Shown here piece after piece: positions 1 to 7,577 of a stretch of 64,000 bases of DNA (position 1 is the first letter of the stretch; every line of letters starts with the position of its first letter). The position numbers were made by a program, and so were the translations under genes. The stretch comes from an uncultured Pseudomonadales bacterium (GTDB lineage Bacteria; Pseudomonadota; Gammaproteobacteria; Pseudomonadales; Pseudohongiellaceae), in the NCBI GenBank assembly GCA_943842505.1, contig CALTDI010000015.1, positions 39,901 to 103,900 on the forward strand, read 5' to 3'. Under the pieces are notes generated by a model. It searched no databases. It had not been told where the DNA came from and saw nothing but the letters and a program-made list of their open reading frames with translations.

Positions 1-921
1 ACAGGCTTGGAAGAAGATCGCTATGTGAAGTCAGTCGAAGTCGTTGAAGTCAACGATGTAGACAATCAGGCAGGCACTGGCCGAGATACTGTTGGTGGCG
101 CCTATATCTTCCACCACATGATTTGGGGTACAGCCCAGCTTAACGAGAACGGCGAGCGTGATGGAAGCTTCTCCATTCCTTGGCCGGTTCACGAAGTCGG
201 CAGAAACGCTGACATCTTCGACGAAGATGCGGGTCGCCTGTTGAAGGCGGGTTCATCAATCGTTTCCGATTCCGTGCACTTGCACTCCAACGGACGTGAT
301 ACCACCGGTCACCTTGAGGTTGGTTTTCGTTTCCACCCTGAGGATTACAAGCCGAAATACCAGAATGCCTTCATCGGCCTGGGTAATGGCGTCGATATCA
401 GTATTACGGGTAACGAAAAGGACCAGGAGCTCCACGCCTACACGGTGCTTAATCAGCACACTAAGGTCATAACATTCGAGCCACACCTGCATGCTCCTGG
501 TGAGCGCATGTGTCTTGAGGCAATTTGGGGCTACACGGTAGAAACGCTTTCTTGCGTAGGCTACGACCACAACTGGGTGCGCGGCTATCCTTATGAAGAT
601 CACGCTGCTCCCCTGCTGCCTAAGGGCACTATCCTGCATATCGTTGGCTACATGAACAACACGGAGACTAATCCGAACGTTCCTGATCCGCGCAACTGGC
701 AGGGTTCTGGTAACCGCTCAGTAACGAATATGTTCATCGATCTGGGCATTCGCGTTACCTTAACGGATGATCAATTCTTCGAAGCTATGGAAGAGAGACG
801 TCAGGTACTGAATTTGGGACCAAATGACCATGTTATTGGTTGCCCACTATGCCTGGCTCCTCTAGTCGCTCCTATCGCCGAATCTGAAAGCGAAGAAGCG
901 AACGACGTAGCTGGCAACTAG
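1..921 (+). CDS. PHM-like two-copper monooxygenase-type protein (5' truncated)
   Basis: The frame is open from base 1, so the gene enters from outside the window; the TTG at 7 used by the ORF track is probably internal. The protein resembles the two-domain fold of copper type II (PHM/DBM-like) monooxygenases. In ORF-track numbering an adjacent His pair (FHHM, 36-37) and a VHLH (91-93) match the CuA site. HLH (160-162), followed by a PGERM stretch, and a Met in SVTNM (242) match the CuB site. The segment LPKGT...NNTETNPNVPDP before that Met is also typical of bacterial relatives. The C-terminus adds a CPLC pair. The family hydroxylates or otherwise oxidises C-H bonds using copper and a reductant; the substrate here is unknown. 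It is followed after 19 bp by two exported paralogues, and CopC-like genes are nearby, which supports a copper context. The family call rests on motif recall, and a non-catalytic homologue is possible. Confidence 0.6.
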   Translation, partial: TGLEEDRYVKSVEVVEVNDVDNQAGTGRDTVGGAYIFHHMIWGTAQLNENGERDGSFSIPWPVHEVGRNADIFDEDAGRLLKAGSSIVSDSVHLHSNGRDTTGHLEVGFRFHPEDYKPKYQNAFIGLGNGVDISITGNEKDQELHAYTVLNQHTKVITFEPHLHAPGERMCLEAIWGYTVETLSCVGYDHNWVRGYPYEDHAAPLLPKGTILHIVGYMNNTETNPNVPDPRNWQGSGNRSVTNMFIDLGIRVTLTDDQFFEAMEERRQVLNLGPNDHVIGCPLCLAPLVAPIAESESEEANDVAGN

Positions 922-940
922 TCGAGGTTGTAGTAATAAG

Positions 941-1873
941 ATGAGTAAGTTAATTAGTAAATCAATCAGCAGGGTTAACGCCCTGCTGATTGCTGTTTTT
1001 ATAGTAGTCACATCGAGTGCAGCCCTTGCCGACACCTATCAGTTCGGACAGCACATCGAACCTGCCTATGAAGGCTGGCACCCGAATGCAGACGGCACGT
1101 TCAGCTTCATGTTTGGTTATATGAATGAGAACTGGACCGAGCAACCGGACGTCGCTGTTGGAGACAATAATTTTTTCTCTCCCGGTGATGCCGACAGAGG
1201 ACAACCAACCCATTTCTTGCCGCGCAGAAACCGCTTCACCTTTGAGGTAGTTGTACCTTCCGATTGGGGTGAACGCGAGCTGGTTTGGACGCTGAACGTA
1301 AATGGTGTTGAGCGTAAAGCTTATGCAACGCTGAAAGACGATTATCTGGTGGATAATATGGTCATCGCTTCCGAGACCGGTTCACTAGGTGCCGGCACCA
1401 GTAGTCCAGAGTCTCGTGCCAATATCCCGCCAGTAGTCACTATTCAGGGTGACGATATTCGCACTGCACGCGTCGGCGAAGAGATAAGCTTCGTCACTCA
1501 AGTAATTGACGACGGTTTGCCGAAAGCTAGACGAGAAAGCACTACGAGTGAGGACGCTCTCCAGAGACGCATGATGCGCCCCCCTACTCGCATTACCGTA
1601 GGGAAGGTGAACGGACTGTTCTTATCCTGGAACAAATATAGAGGTCCGGGCAATGTGACATTTGACCCTCCCATGCCCAAGCCTTGGGAAGACACTAGAA
1701 CATCTGCCAATTCTCCCTGGGGTGCACTCTGGTTACCACCAGAAGCGCCAGAGGATGGCCTGTATGAGGTAACCGCAACCTTCGATACACCAGGTACTTA
1801 TATTCTCTGGGGGCGTGCCGACGATGGTGGCCTTTATACCGATGGCTACATCACAGTGAATGTTACCGAGTAA
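941..1873 (+). CDS. Exported protein of unknown function, paralogue 1 of a tandem pair
   Basis: The 310-aa protein starts with a signal peptide (hydrophobic core ALLIAVFIVVTSSAALA, cleavage near residue 30). I do not recognise a named family. It is a near-twin of the next gene: both share the blocks PGDADRGQPTHFLPRRNRF, VVVPSDWG, DNMVIASETGSLGAGTSSPE, and WNKYRGPG with WEDTRTSANSPWGALW. The C-terminal 90 residues (YEVTATFDTPGTYILWGRADDGG) look like an Ig/PKD-type beta-sandwich, as found in periplasmic or surface proteins. It lies 19 bp after the PHM-like gene and ends in a strong terminator, so the two are probably co-transcribed. A role as partner or binding protein for the copper enzyme is inference only. 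Confidence 0.75.
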   Translation: MSKLISKSISRVNALLIAVFIVVTSSAALADTYQFGQHIEPAYEGWHPNADGTFSFMFGYMNENWTEQPDVAVGDNNFFSPGDADRGQPTHFLPRRNRFTFEVVVPSDWGERELVWTLNVNGVERKAYATLKDDYLVDNMVIASETGSLGAGTSSPESRANIPPVVTIQGDDIRTARVGEEISFVTQVIDDGLPKARRESTTSEDALQRRMMRPPTRITVGKVNGLFLSWNKYRGPGNVTFDPPMPKPWEDTRTSANSPWGALWLPPEAPEDGLYEVTATFDTPGTYILWGRADDGGLYTDGYITVNVTE

Positions 1874-1885
1874 TTAGTGAATTAT

Positions 1886-1912
1886 AAAAAGGGGCGTTAT
1901 TCGCCCCTTTTT
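1886..1912 (+). terminator. Rho-independent terminator after the PHM-like/paralogue 1 unit
   Basis: GGGGCG, a 5-nt loop and CGCCCC are flanked by A5 and T5, just downstream of the stop at 1873. The A/T flanks extend the stem and could let it work on both strands. It separates paralogue 1 from paralogue 2, so the second copy needs its own promoter in 1913-2050. Confidence 0.9.
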
Positions 1913-2062
1913 ATTGCCTGAAATTTGAATATTTCCGCAGGTGAAAATTTATTAAAACTGGTCTAGATAGAATTGATCAGAGGCAACGCTATAATCTTCT
2001 CAGTCGTTATGCTTAAAACACGTTATTACTAACTAATAAAAAAATTGTGCCAGGGGAAAGAC

Positions 2063-3010
2063 ATGAACCATTATTCGAATAATAAGACAAAATGGCTAAC
2101 TGGGTTGCTTCTCTTCTCGGTACTGAGCACCCAGTCAGCAACGGCGCAGCTCAGCTATCGGACCGGCGCTGAGATCGAGCCAGGTTATGAAGGATGGCGT
2201 GCCAACGAAGATGGGACCTATACTCTTATTTTCGGATATATGAATGAGAATTGGGAAGAACAGCCTGACATTGAGGTCGGAGAAAGTAACTTCTTTACTC
2301 CCGGAGATGCCGACCGAGGACAACCTACACATTTTTTACCAAGGCGTAATCGGTTCACCTTTGAGGTAGTTGTGCCATCAGACTGGGGCGACCGTGAGCT
2401 AGTTTGGACACTAACTCACAATGGCGAAACCAACAGGGCCTATGGCACACTGACTACTGACTATCTGATCGATAATATGGTTATCGCCTCAGAGACCGGT
2501 TCTTTAGGCGCTGGAACTAGCAGCCCCGAATCCCGAGCCAATATTGCTCCCGTAGTCACCGTTCAGGGTGAAACGATGAATGGGGGCATTACGAGAAACG
2601 CAAAAGTCGGTGAAGAAATTATCATCACAACACATGTGGCCGATGATGGCTTGCCCAAGCCCCGCAGCACGACCTCTGCACGAACAAGTACATCGGTTCA
2701 GGAACGCATGATGCGACCACCACGCCGAACTACAGTAGGTAAAACTAACGGGCTGTTCCTATCTTGGAATAAGTACCGAGGCCCCGGCGAGGTTAGCTTC
2801 GAGCCAGCACAGGTAAAACCCTGGGAAGACACAAGAACTTCAGCAAACTCACCGTGGGGAGCTCTTTGGACCCCTCCTCCCATTCCAGAAGATGGCATCT
2901 ACGAAGTGAGGGCCACATTTTCAGAACCGGGCGAGTATGTGCTGTGGGCCCGAGGCGATGATGGCGGGCTTTATCACGATCAGCGCATCACGGTTAACGT
3001 AAGCCCTTAA
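2063..3010 (+). CDS. Exported protein of unknown function, paralogue 2 of a tandem pair
   Basis: ATG at 2063 is chosen over the ORF-track TTG (2045) because CAGGGGAAAG sits at Shine-Dalgarno distance before it. This gives a 315-aa protein with a clean signal peptide ending near SATAQ. It aligns almost end to end with the 941-1873 product. It differs by a small insertion (MNGG, then NAKVGEE) before the middle domain and by the Ser/Thr-rich linker STTSARTSTS. The conserved GLFLSWNKYRGPG and SANSPWGALW blocks and the C-terminal Ig-like domain are retained. Two intact copies suggest selection for both, perhaps for two ligands or two expression regimes. No catalytic motif was recognised. The gene is convergent with a CopC-like gene, with only 3 bp between the stops. 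Confidence 0.75.
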   Translation: MNHYSNNKTKWLTGLLLFSVLSTQSATAQLSYRTGAEIEPGYEGWRANEDGTYTLIFGYMNENWEEQPDIEVGESNFFTPGDADRGQPTHFLPRRNRFTFEVVVPSDWGDRELVWTLTHNGETNRAYGTLTTDYLIDNMVIASETGSLGAGTSSPESRANIAPVVTVQGETMNGGITRNAKVGEEIIITTHVADDGLPKPRSTTSARTSTSVQERMMRPPRRTTVGKTNGLFLSWNKYRGPGEVSFEPAQVKPWEDTRTSANSPWGALWTPPPIPEDGIYEVRATFSEPGEYVLWARGDDGGLYHDQRITVNVSP

Positions 3011-3013
3011 TAG

Positions 3014-3634
3014 CTAGCGCGGCGCGCTGGAGGAATCCTGCGATCGCTCCGCCTCTTCAGCCTCTAGCTTAATTGTGAAGGGAGGATCGTAGCGAGGTTT
3101 ATCCTGATTGAGGATGATATTCGTGCGCGGTGGCGTCACATAGCGAACATCGGAATCGGGCCCAGCGTTTTGCGTATCTACTAGCAGAGCTTCTGCAGCC
3201 TTTGTTAACGATGGGGCCTGCGCATCCGGCCCGAAGGAAAAGCTAAAACTCCCTCTGACTAAAAAGTCATTCTCGGCTAGAATCGCCCAGTCTGCCGTGT
3301 AATAGGTAGCTATATCGAGTTGCGGAACATCCCAAAAGAATTCCTCTTGTACCGTCGGATCGTAGCGAAAGCTAATATCCACCCAATCTCGTAACTCATT
3401 CCTAAGAGTCAATTTAACCAGTCGCACAGCGTAGGGAAACTCCAAACGCAGTCGCTCGGGAGCAGCCGCCAGGACACTGTCATCTGCGGGTGAGGTTTCT
3501 GTTTCGATGCTAATTACTGTAACATCTTCACCTTGAGCATAGAGGCCTCCAACAGGAGACTGAGCAATGGCAGAATGCCATAGCCCTAGACTCAGACAAG
3601 CTATACAGACTTTTTGGATTGAGTACGGATTCAA
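3014..3634 (-). CDS. CopC-like exported protein
   Basis: The 206-aa protein has a signal peptide (LSLGLWHSAIA). From about residue 45 it carries a CopC-type beta-barrel signature: SPADDSVLAAAPERLRLEF, then VRLVKLTL, with FSFSFG closing the domain. Canonical CopC begins with a His at the mature N-terminus and binds Cu(II) in the periplasm. Here the mature start is QSPVGGLYAQ and no His is visible there, so copper binding may be altered or absent. The C-terminus is an extra charged tail. It resembles the product at 4736-5236, particularly in the aromatic stretch ISFRYDP versus IDFQYDP, so the two are probably paralogues on either side of the thioesterase gene. The role is inferred. Confidence 0.65.
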   Translation of the reverse strand: MNPYSIQKVCIACLSLGLWHSAIAQSPVGGLYAQGEDVTVISIETETSPADDSVLAAAPERLRLEFPYAVRLVKLTLRNELRDWVDISFRYDPTVQEEFFWDVPQLDIATYYTADWAILAENDFLVRGSFSFSFGPDAQAPSLTKAAEALLVDTQNAGPDSDVRYVTPPRTNIILNQDKPRYDPPFTIKLEAEEAERSQDSSSAPR

Positions 3635-3683
3635 TGCGCTTCCACTTTAGTCCCGCCATGGCGAAAATTTCAATTCTTGCGAT

Positions 3684-3719
3684 ACTTTCGCAACTTTCGC
3701 AACTTTCGCAACATTCGCG
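3684..3719. repeat. 9-bp tandem repeat, four units
   Basis: ACTTTCGCA occurs three times perfectly head to tail, followed by a degenerate ACATTCGCG. It lies in the 192-bp gap between the divergent CopC-like (minus) and thioesterase (plus) genes, so it may sit within promoter DNA. Function unknown. Confidence 0.85.
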
Positions 3720-3826
3720 CCTATTGCCACTTAAAACTGATGACGAAGAATAGCATCGCCGACCAAATTTGGGAAATGTGAAGATAGCCAGAATATGGGT
3801 ATAAGATAGAGGAAAGAAGGCCAATA

Positions 3827-4624
3827 ATGCAGGGAACAAACATAGATCTAATACTCGACGAGCTCGAGAATAGCAATTCCAACACCACACGGTTTAGCGA
3901 GAACTGGTCACAGGGTCGCTCAGCTTACGGTGGACTGGCGGCTGCATTTGCGGTAACCGCCATGAGAAAAAAACTAGCCCAAGCACAGACCATTCGTTCC
4001 CTAATGGTCTCTTTTATCGCACCGGTCGCTGCCGGCGAAGTTACGGTAGAGGCTTCTCTTCTTCGCCAGGGGAAGAACGTATCTCAGTGCAGTGCGAACG
4101 TAATATCACAGGGGCAGATTGCCCTTCAAGCCATGGCAGCTTTTGGTAATTCGCGCGAGGCCTTCGAGCCTCCCCGTCAAGCCATAAAGGAATTACCGGA
4201 CAGAAATAGCGGCATAGCTTTTAGCGACAACAGCAAACAGACGCCCCATTTCTTGCAGTACTTCGATGGCTGCTGGATTGGTGGTGGCATACCCTTCTCC
4301 GGTAACTACAAGCCGTTTCTAAATCTATGGGTTCGGCACAAGCAAGATGTTTCCCGCTTTCCTGTAGAGAAGCTGTTAGCGATAGCCGATATTCCGCCAC
4401 CGGTACTGCTATCTCATTTTGATAAACCTCCCGTCCCGGCAAGCTCGCTGAGCTGGTCCTTAGAATTTATAGAGGCGCCGGAGTCGATAAGCAGTGAATG
4501 GTTCTATATGGAATTCGAAGTCGATGCTGCGGCAGATGGCTATACGCAGCAATCCGGCAAGATATACGACGAGTCAGGCCGATTGATAGCACTAACCCGG
4601 CAGTGCATGGTCTATTTCGGCTGA
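3827..4624 (+). CDS. TesB-like acyl-CoA thioesterase (double hotdog)
   Basis: The 265-aa protein fits the double-hotdog thioesterase family (4HBT_3/TesB-like), which hydrolyses acyl-CoA to free acid and CoA in the cytoplasm. Visible family features are the N-terminal GRSAYGGLAAAFAVTAM helix, SLMVSFIAPV followed by V.ASLLRQGKNVSQ in the first hotdog, and the closing strand SGKIYDESGRLIALTRQ in the second. No signal peptide is present. GGAAAGAAGG precedes the ATG. It sits between two CopC-like genes but has no obvious link to copper; the acyl-CoA theme recurs at 15.4-19.4 kb. The substrate chain length cannot be read from sequence. Confidence 0.8.
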   Translation: MQGTNIDLILDELENSNSNTTRFSENWSQGRSAYGGLAAAFAVTAMRKKLAQAQTIRSLMVSFIAPVAAGEVTVEASLLRQGKNVSQCSANVISQGQIALQAMAAFGNSREAFEPPRQAIKELPDRNSGIAFSDNSKQTPHFLQYFDGCWIGGGIPFSGNYKPFLNLWVRHKQDVSRFPVEKLLAIADIPPPVLLSHFDKPPVPASSLSWSLEFIEAPESISSEWFYMEFEVDAAADGYTQQSGKIYDESGRLIALTRQCMVYFG

Positions 4625-4735
4625 TTTAGTCAGCGACCTTCCTAACTCCCTGGATTCGCTAAGGCGACAGCAAGATAGAGAGTAGCGCAGGTTTTTGTTA
4701 GAATTTAGCCTTTGGGAGAATAGCGAGGTGACAAG

Positions 4736-5236
4736 TTGATAAGCATGAATACACTTCAACGAAAAGTGAGTCTACTCGTCCTTGGCGCGTTGCTGGGCTT
4801 GCTGTCCTCTACCAATTCATTAGCGCAGCATAGCCATGGCGTTCTAACTCCTGGCGTAACCTTTCCCCCGGACGATTCTGTACTAACCGAACCTCCACAA
4901 ATGATCACTATGAGTTTTCGGGTAGACGTGCGGCTGCTAAAGCTCGCGCTGTATACCGCGGAAGATGAATGGATCAATATCGACTTTCAATACGACCCTT
5001 CACGATTTAGTCACAGCTTCGTCTTGCCGATACCGGGAGAACTACCCAAATCGGAATACTATATCGCTCGCTGGTCAGTAACAGATGATAGAAGAGGATT
5101 GGTGAATGGTGAGTTTACATTCGCCTTCGGTTCCGGCGCTATACCCCCATCCGAGACGATCGCATCTAAAGTGAGCGATCGCGTTGAGATTCTGCCCTCT
5201 ACCGGCTCCTATCGCTATCAACGGCCCACTAACTAA
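4736..5236 (+). CDS. CopC-like exported protein, second copy
   Basis: GAGGTG lies 5 nt before a TTG at 4736 and 14 nt before the ATG at 4745, so TTG is preferred. The 166-aa protein has a signal peptide (LGALLGLLSSTNSLAQ). The mature region begins near HSHGVLTPGVTFPPDDSVL, then VRLLKLALY and FTFAFG, a CopC-type layout. The two His residues near the mature N-terminus make this the better copper-site candidate of the pair, since CopC proteins use an N-terminal His for Cu(II). It is convergent with nfsA. A copper role is inferred from the fold and the neighbours. Confidence 0.65.
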   Translation: MISMNTLQRKVSLLVLGALLGLLSSTNSLAQHSHGVLTPGVTFPPDDSVLTEPPQMITMSFRVDVRLLKLALYTAEDEWINIDFQYDPSRFSHSFVLPIPGELPKSEYYIARWSVTDDRRGLVNGEFTFAFGSGAIPPSETIASKVSDRVEILPSTGSYRYQRPTN

Positions 5237-5287
5237 GATTCTGGTGATGTTCGAATCTGGGCCTATACTCGCCACATCAAATACTAG

Positions 5288-6025
5288 CTAGCGGAACTTG
5301 AAGCCCTGCCCCTCAAGAAAACCTTTCATGTGTGGTCTGGCCTTCTCAGAGAGAAGTGAGGACACCTGCTCGGTCCAGCTAATTCCATGCCCTCCTCCTG
5401 TCCTGGTCTTGTAGTATTCGCGAATATGCTCGTCATATTCCGAGATAGCCTCTCTATCCCCTACTTCGTTATAGACCTCTTCCTTTAGTATTACCGATAG
5501 AGGAAGCCTAGGCTTGACCTCAGGATCCTGGTCTGGATAGCCGAGGCACAGGCCAAAGACGGGGTAGACCCCCTTAGGTAGCTCAAGCAATTCGGATACT
5601 TGGGCCGGGTCATTCCTGATCCCCCCGATATAACAGATTCCCAAACCCACCGATTCGGCCGCCGCCACCATGCTCTGCGCCATTAAGGCAACGTCTACAG
5701 TAGCGATAATAAAATGTTCCGTATAATCACCTTCGAATGATTTCTCATACTCTGCACAATAATTTCCTGGCCGCTTCAAGTCTGCACAGAAAATCATGAA
5801 CTCGGCAGCCGATTCAACATAGCTCTGGCCACCCGCCAGCTTGGCGATCGCGCTTCTGGTTTCTGCCTTCTTTATTCTAACCACCGTAGAACCCTGCAAA
5901 AAACTTGAGGTCGCGGCGGCCTGACCCGCAGTTATGAGGTCAGCAAATAGCTCCGGCTCAATAGCCTGATTGGTAAATTTTCGAATACTGCGGTGGGACT
6001 TCAGCAAGTCAATCACTGAGCTCAT
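5288..6025 (-). CDS. nfsA: Oxygen-insensitive NAD(P)H nitroreductase, NfsA-like
   Basis: The 245-aa length matches the FMN-dependent NfsA/FRP group of the nitroreductase superfamily, which reduces nitroaromatics and quinones by two electrons using NADPH. The N-terminal SHRSIRKFTNQAIE supplies the FMN phosphate-binding Arg-Ser-Ile-Arg signature. GLGICYIGGIRN and VFGLCLGYPDQDPEVKPRLPL are characteristic of NfsA, and the C-terminal extension (GGGHGISWTEQ, RPHMKGFL) is the NfsA-type NADPH region. AGGA lies 7 nt upstream of the ATG. It appears to be monocistronic, cytoplasmic and probably protective against redox-cycling compounds. Confidence 0.85.
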   Translation of the reverse strand: MSSVIDLLKSHRSIRKFTNQAIEPELFADLITAGQAAATSSFLQGSTVVRIKKAETRSAIAKLAGGQSYVESAAEFMIFCADLKRPGNYCAEYEKSFEGDYTEHFIIATVDVALMAQSMVAAAESVGLGICYIGGIRNDPAQVSELLELPKGVYPVFGLCLGYPDQDPEVKPRLPLSVILKEEVYNEVGDREAISEYDEHIREYYKTRTGGGHGISWTEQVSSLLSEKARPHMKGFLEGQGFKFR

Positions 6026-6079
6026 GAGAACATCCTATTAGTTGGTCAAGTAAGATAGTTAGTTAAGATAGCTAAAAAA

Positions 6080-7264
6080 TTAATGGCTAGTGTTAGTAAG
6101 ATTGTCGAGGAATGACGGCACGATATCGTTGGCGAGATTTGATTCAGCATTAAATAAAAGCACCAGCCCTATATTTGCCTCAGGCACAAATGCCATCTCA
6201 GACCTATAGCCACGCACACCGCCGCCATGATGCACCACACGCTGCCCCTCGTAGTCGAAAACTCGCCAACCTGTCGCATAGTAAGCCTTTTCAAGACCCG
6301 ACCAGCGGTTGAAATAGTTGCCTCTGGGGGTTGCGATAATGGGTTCGTGTAACTGCGAAAGAAAATCGGGAGACAGCACTTCTGGAAAAGCCCCCAGATT
6401 AGCTCGCACCCACATACTCATGTCGAAGATGCTTGCGTTAATTCCAGAGGCGGGAGCGACCGAGTAATAGGCAGGATTAGTAGAGGTGGTGCGCCATGCG
6501 CCCCTCGATTGGCGATGCGGAGCTGTAGCCTCTAGATTTTCCAAATAGGGCTCCATGCCTACGGATGCGGTAGTCATTCCCAGGGGTTTGAAAATCTGTT
6601 CGTAAATAAATTTCTCATAACTCTCGCCAGTGCTCTGCTCGACGACATCACCAATCAGAGAAAAGACTACGTTCTGATAGCCATAACAATCGCCCGGCTG
6701 ACATACCGTTGGAATCTTCGAGAAACGTGACTTGATTCGATCATAGCCCACTCCGTCGTCCAGTAAATTAGAATAGGAGTGCGGCATCAAGCCTGTCGAA
6801 TGGCTTACCACATGCTTGAGTGTGATGGCACCGGATGAACGACGCGTACCTAAATGCATCGTAGGAAAAAGATCGGTGAGCTTTGTGTCCCAGGTTTGAT
6901 AATGCTGATCAACCAAGAGTGCCGCTGAGGTGCCTGCAAAGGTCTTGGACATCGAGGCGATGCGAAATACAGAGTCGGTGTGCACAGGCTCGCGAGTTTC
7001 GATGCTTTTCACGCCCCATGTCTGCATATGCATGATGCCTTCGCGGGAAACTATCGCCAAGGCAACACCGGGAATTTTCTTTTCTCGAGTCGAAGCTTCC
7101 ATCCATGCTACAAATTTGGACAGGTCGTAGTTGTAGTCAGTCTCTAAGGTCGGATCGCCAGCTAGTAGCGACGAGCTACCCAGAAACAAACTTGAGGCAA
7201 AGAAGCGGATGAGCAGAGTTCGAATTTTGATAGATACTTCCCTGTTATGCATGCACATAGTCAC
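6080..7264 (-). CDS. Exported serine hydrolase, class C beta-lactamase family
   Basis: The 394-aa protein has an N-terminal signal segment (IRFFASSLFLGSSSLLAG). The penicillin-binding fold motifs are all present: SMSK (104-107) as the SxxK nucleophile, YQN in CYGYQNVVFS as the YxN motif, and HHGG near residue 350 in place of KTG. HHGG is usual for EstB/peptidase-like members rather than true AmpC, so an esterase or D-aminopeptidase-like role is more likely than antibiotic resistance. The ORF track uses a GTG at 7264; ATGs at 7258 and 7252 are equally possible and none has a clear ribosome site. A perfect inverted repeat lies upstream. Confidence 0.8.
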   Translation of the reverse strand: MTMCMHNREVSIKIRTLLIRFFASSLFLGSSSLLAGDPTLETDYNYDLSKFVAWMEASTREKKIPGVALAIVSREGIMHMQTWGVKSIETREPVHTDSVFRIASMSKTFAGTSAALLVDQHYQTWDTKLTDLFPTMHLGTRRSSGAITLKHVVSHSTGLMPHSYSNLLDDGVGYDRIKSRFSKIPTVCQPGDCYGYQNVVFSLIGDVVEQSTGESYEKFIYEQIFKPLGMTTASVGMEPYLENLEATAPHRQSRGAWRTTSTNPAYYSVAPASGINASIFDMSMWVRANLGAFPEVLSPDFLSQLHEPIIATPRGNYFNRWSGLEKAYYATGWRVFDYEGQRVVHHGGGVRGYRSEMAFVPEANIGLVLLFNAESNLANDIVPSFLDNLTNTSH

Positions 7265-7334
7265 TGGATGACTCTTGGTGGTTTTAGCACCTGATTTTGT
7301 TTTGGCTTAATAGTCGGATCACTCATTGCTCGCA

Positions 7335-7352
7335 GATCTGCAATAGCAGATC
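7335..7352. promoter_or_regulatory. Short perfect inverted repeat upstream of the serine hydrolase
   Basis: GATCTGC-AATA-GCAGATC, 71 bp before the serine hydrolase start. It could be an operator or an RNA hairpin; no regulator can be assigned. The rest of the 313-bp gap (7265-7577) holds the degQ terminator and nothing else I can support. Confidence 0.4.
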
Positions 7353-7446
7353 ACTAGTTTAACCGCGTTGTCGAACGCTGGATACCAATTGCATCAGATA
7401 CGGCATTATCCCGATGCAGGTATTGGGCGAGCGTTTTTGCCGGCAA

Positions 7447-7500
7447 TAAAAAAAGCCGACCTAACTTCAGTTAATCCTTCTTAACTCTAGTTAAGTCGGC
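7447..7500 (-). terminator. Rho-independent terminator of the DegQ-like gene
   Basis: Read on the minus strand, GCCGAC-TTAAC pairs with GTTAG-GTCGGC around an inner TTAA/TTAA stem, and T7 follows the stem. It lies 77 bp beyond the degQ stop. Confidence 0.85.
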
Positions 7501-7577
7501 CAAGCGGGGGCACTTTTTAGTTAAAAGAATCTAGTCTGGTAGCCGCGCTGCCCCGGTAAACACGACTTCACTTCGCA

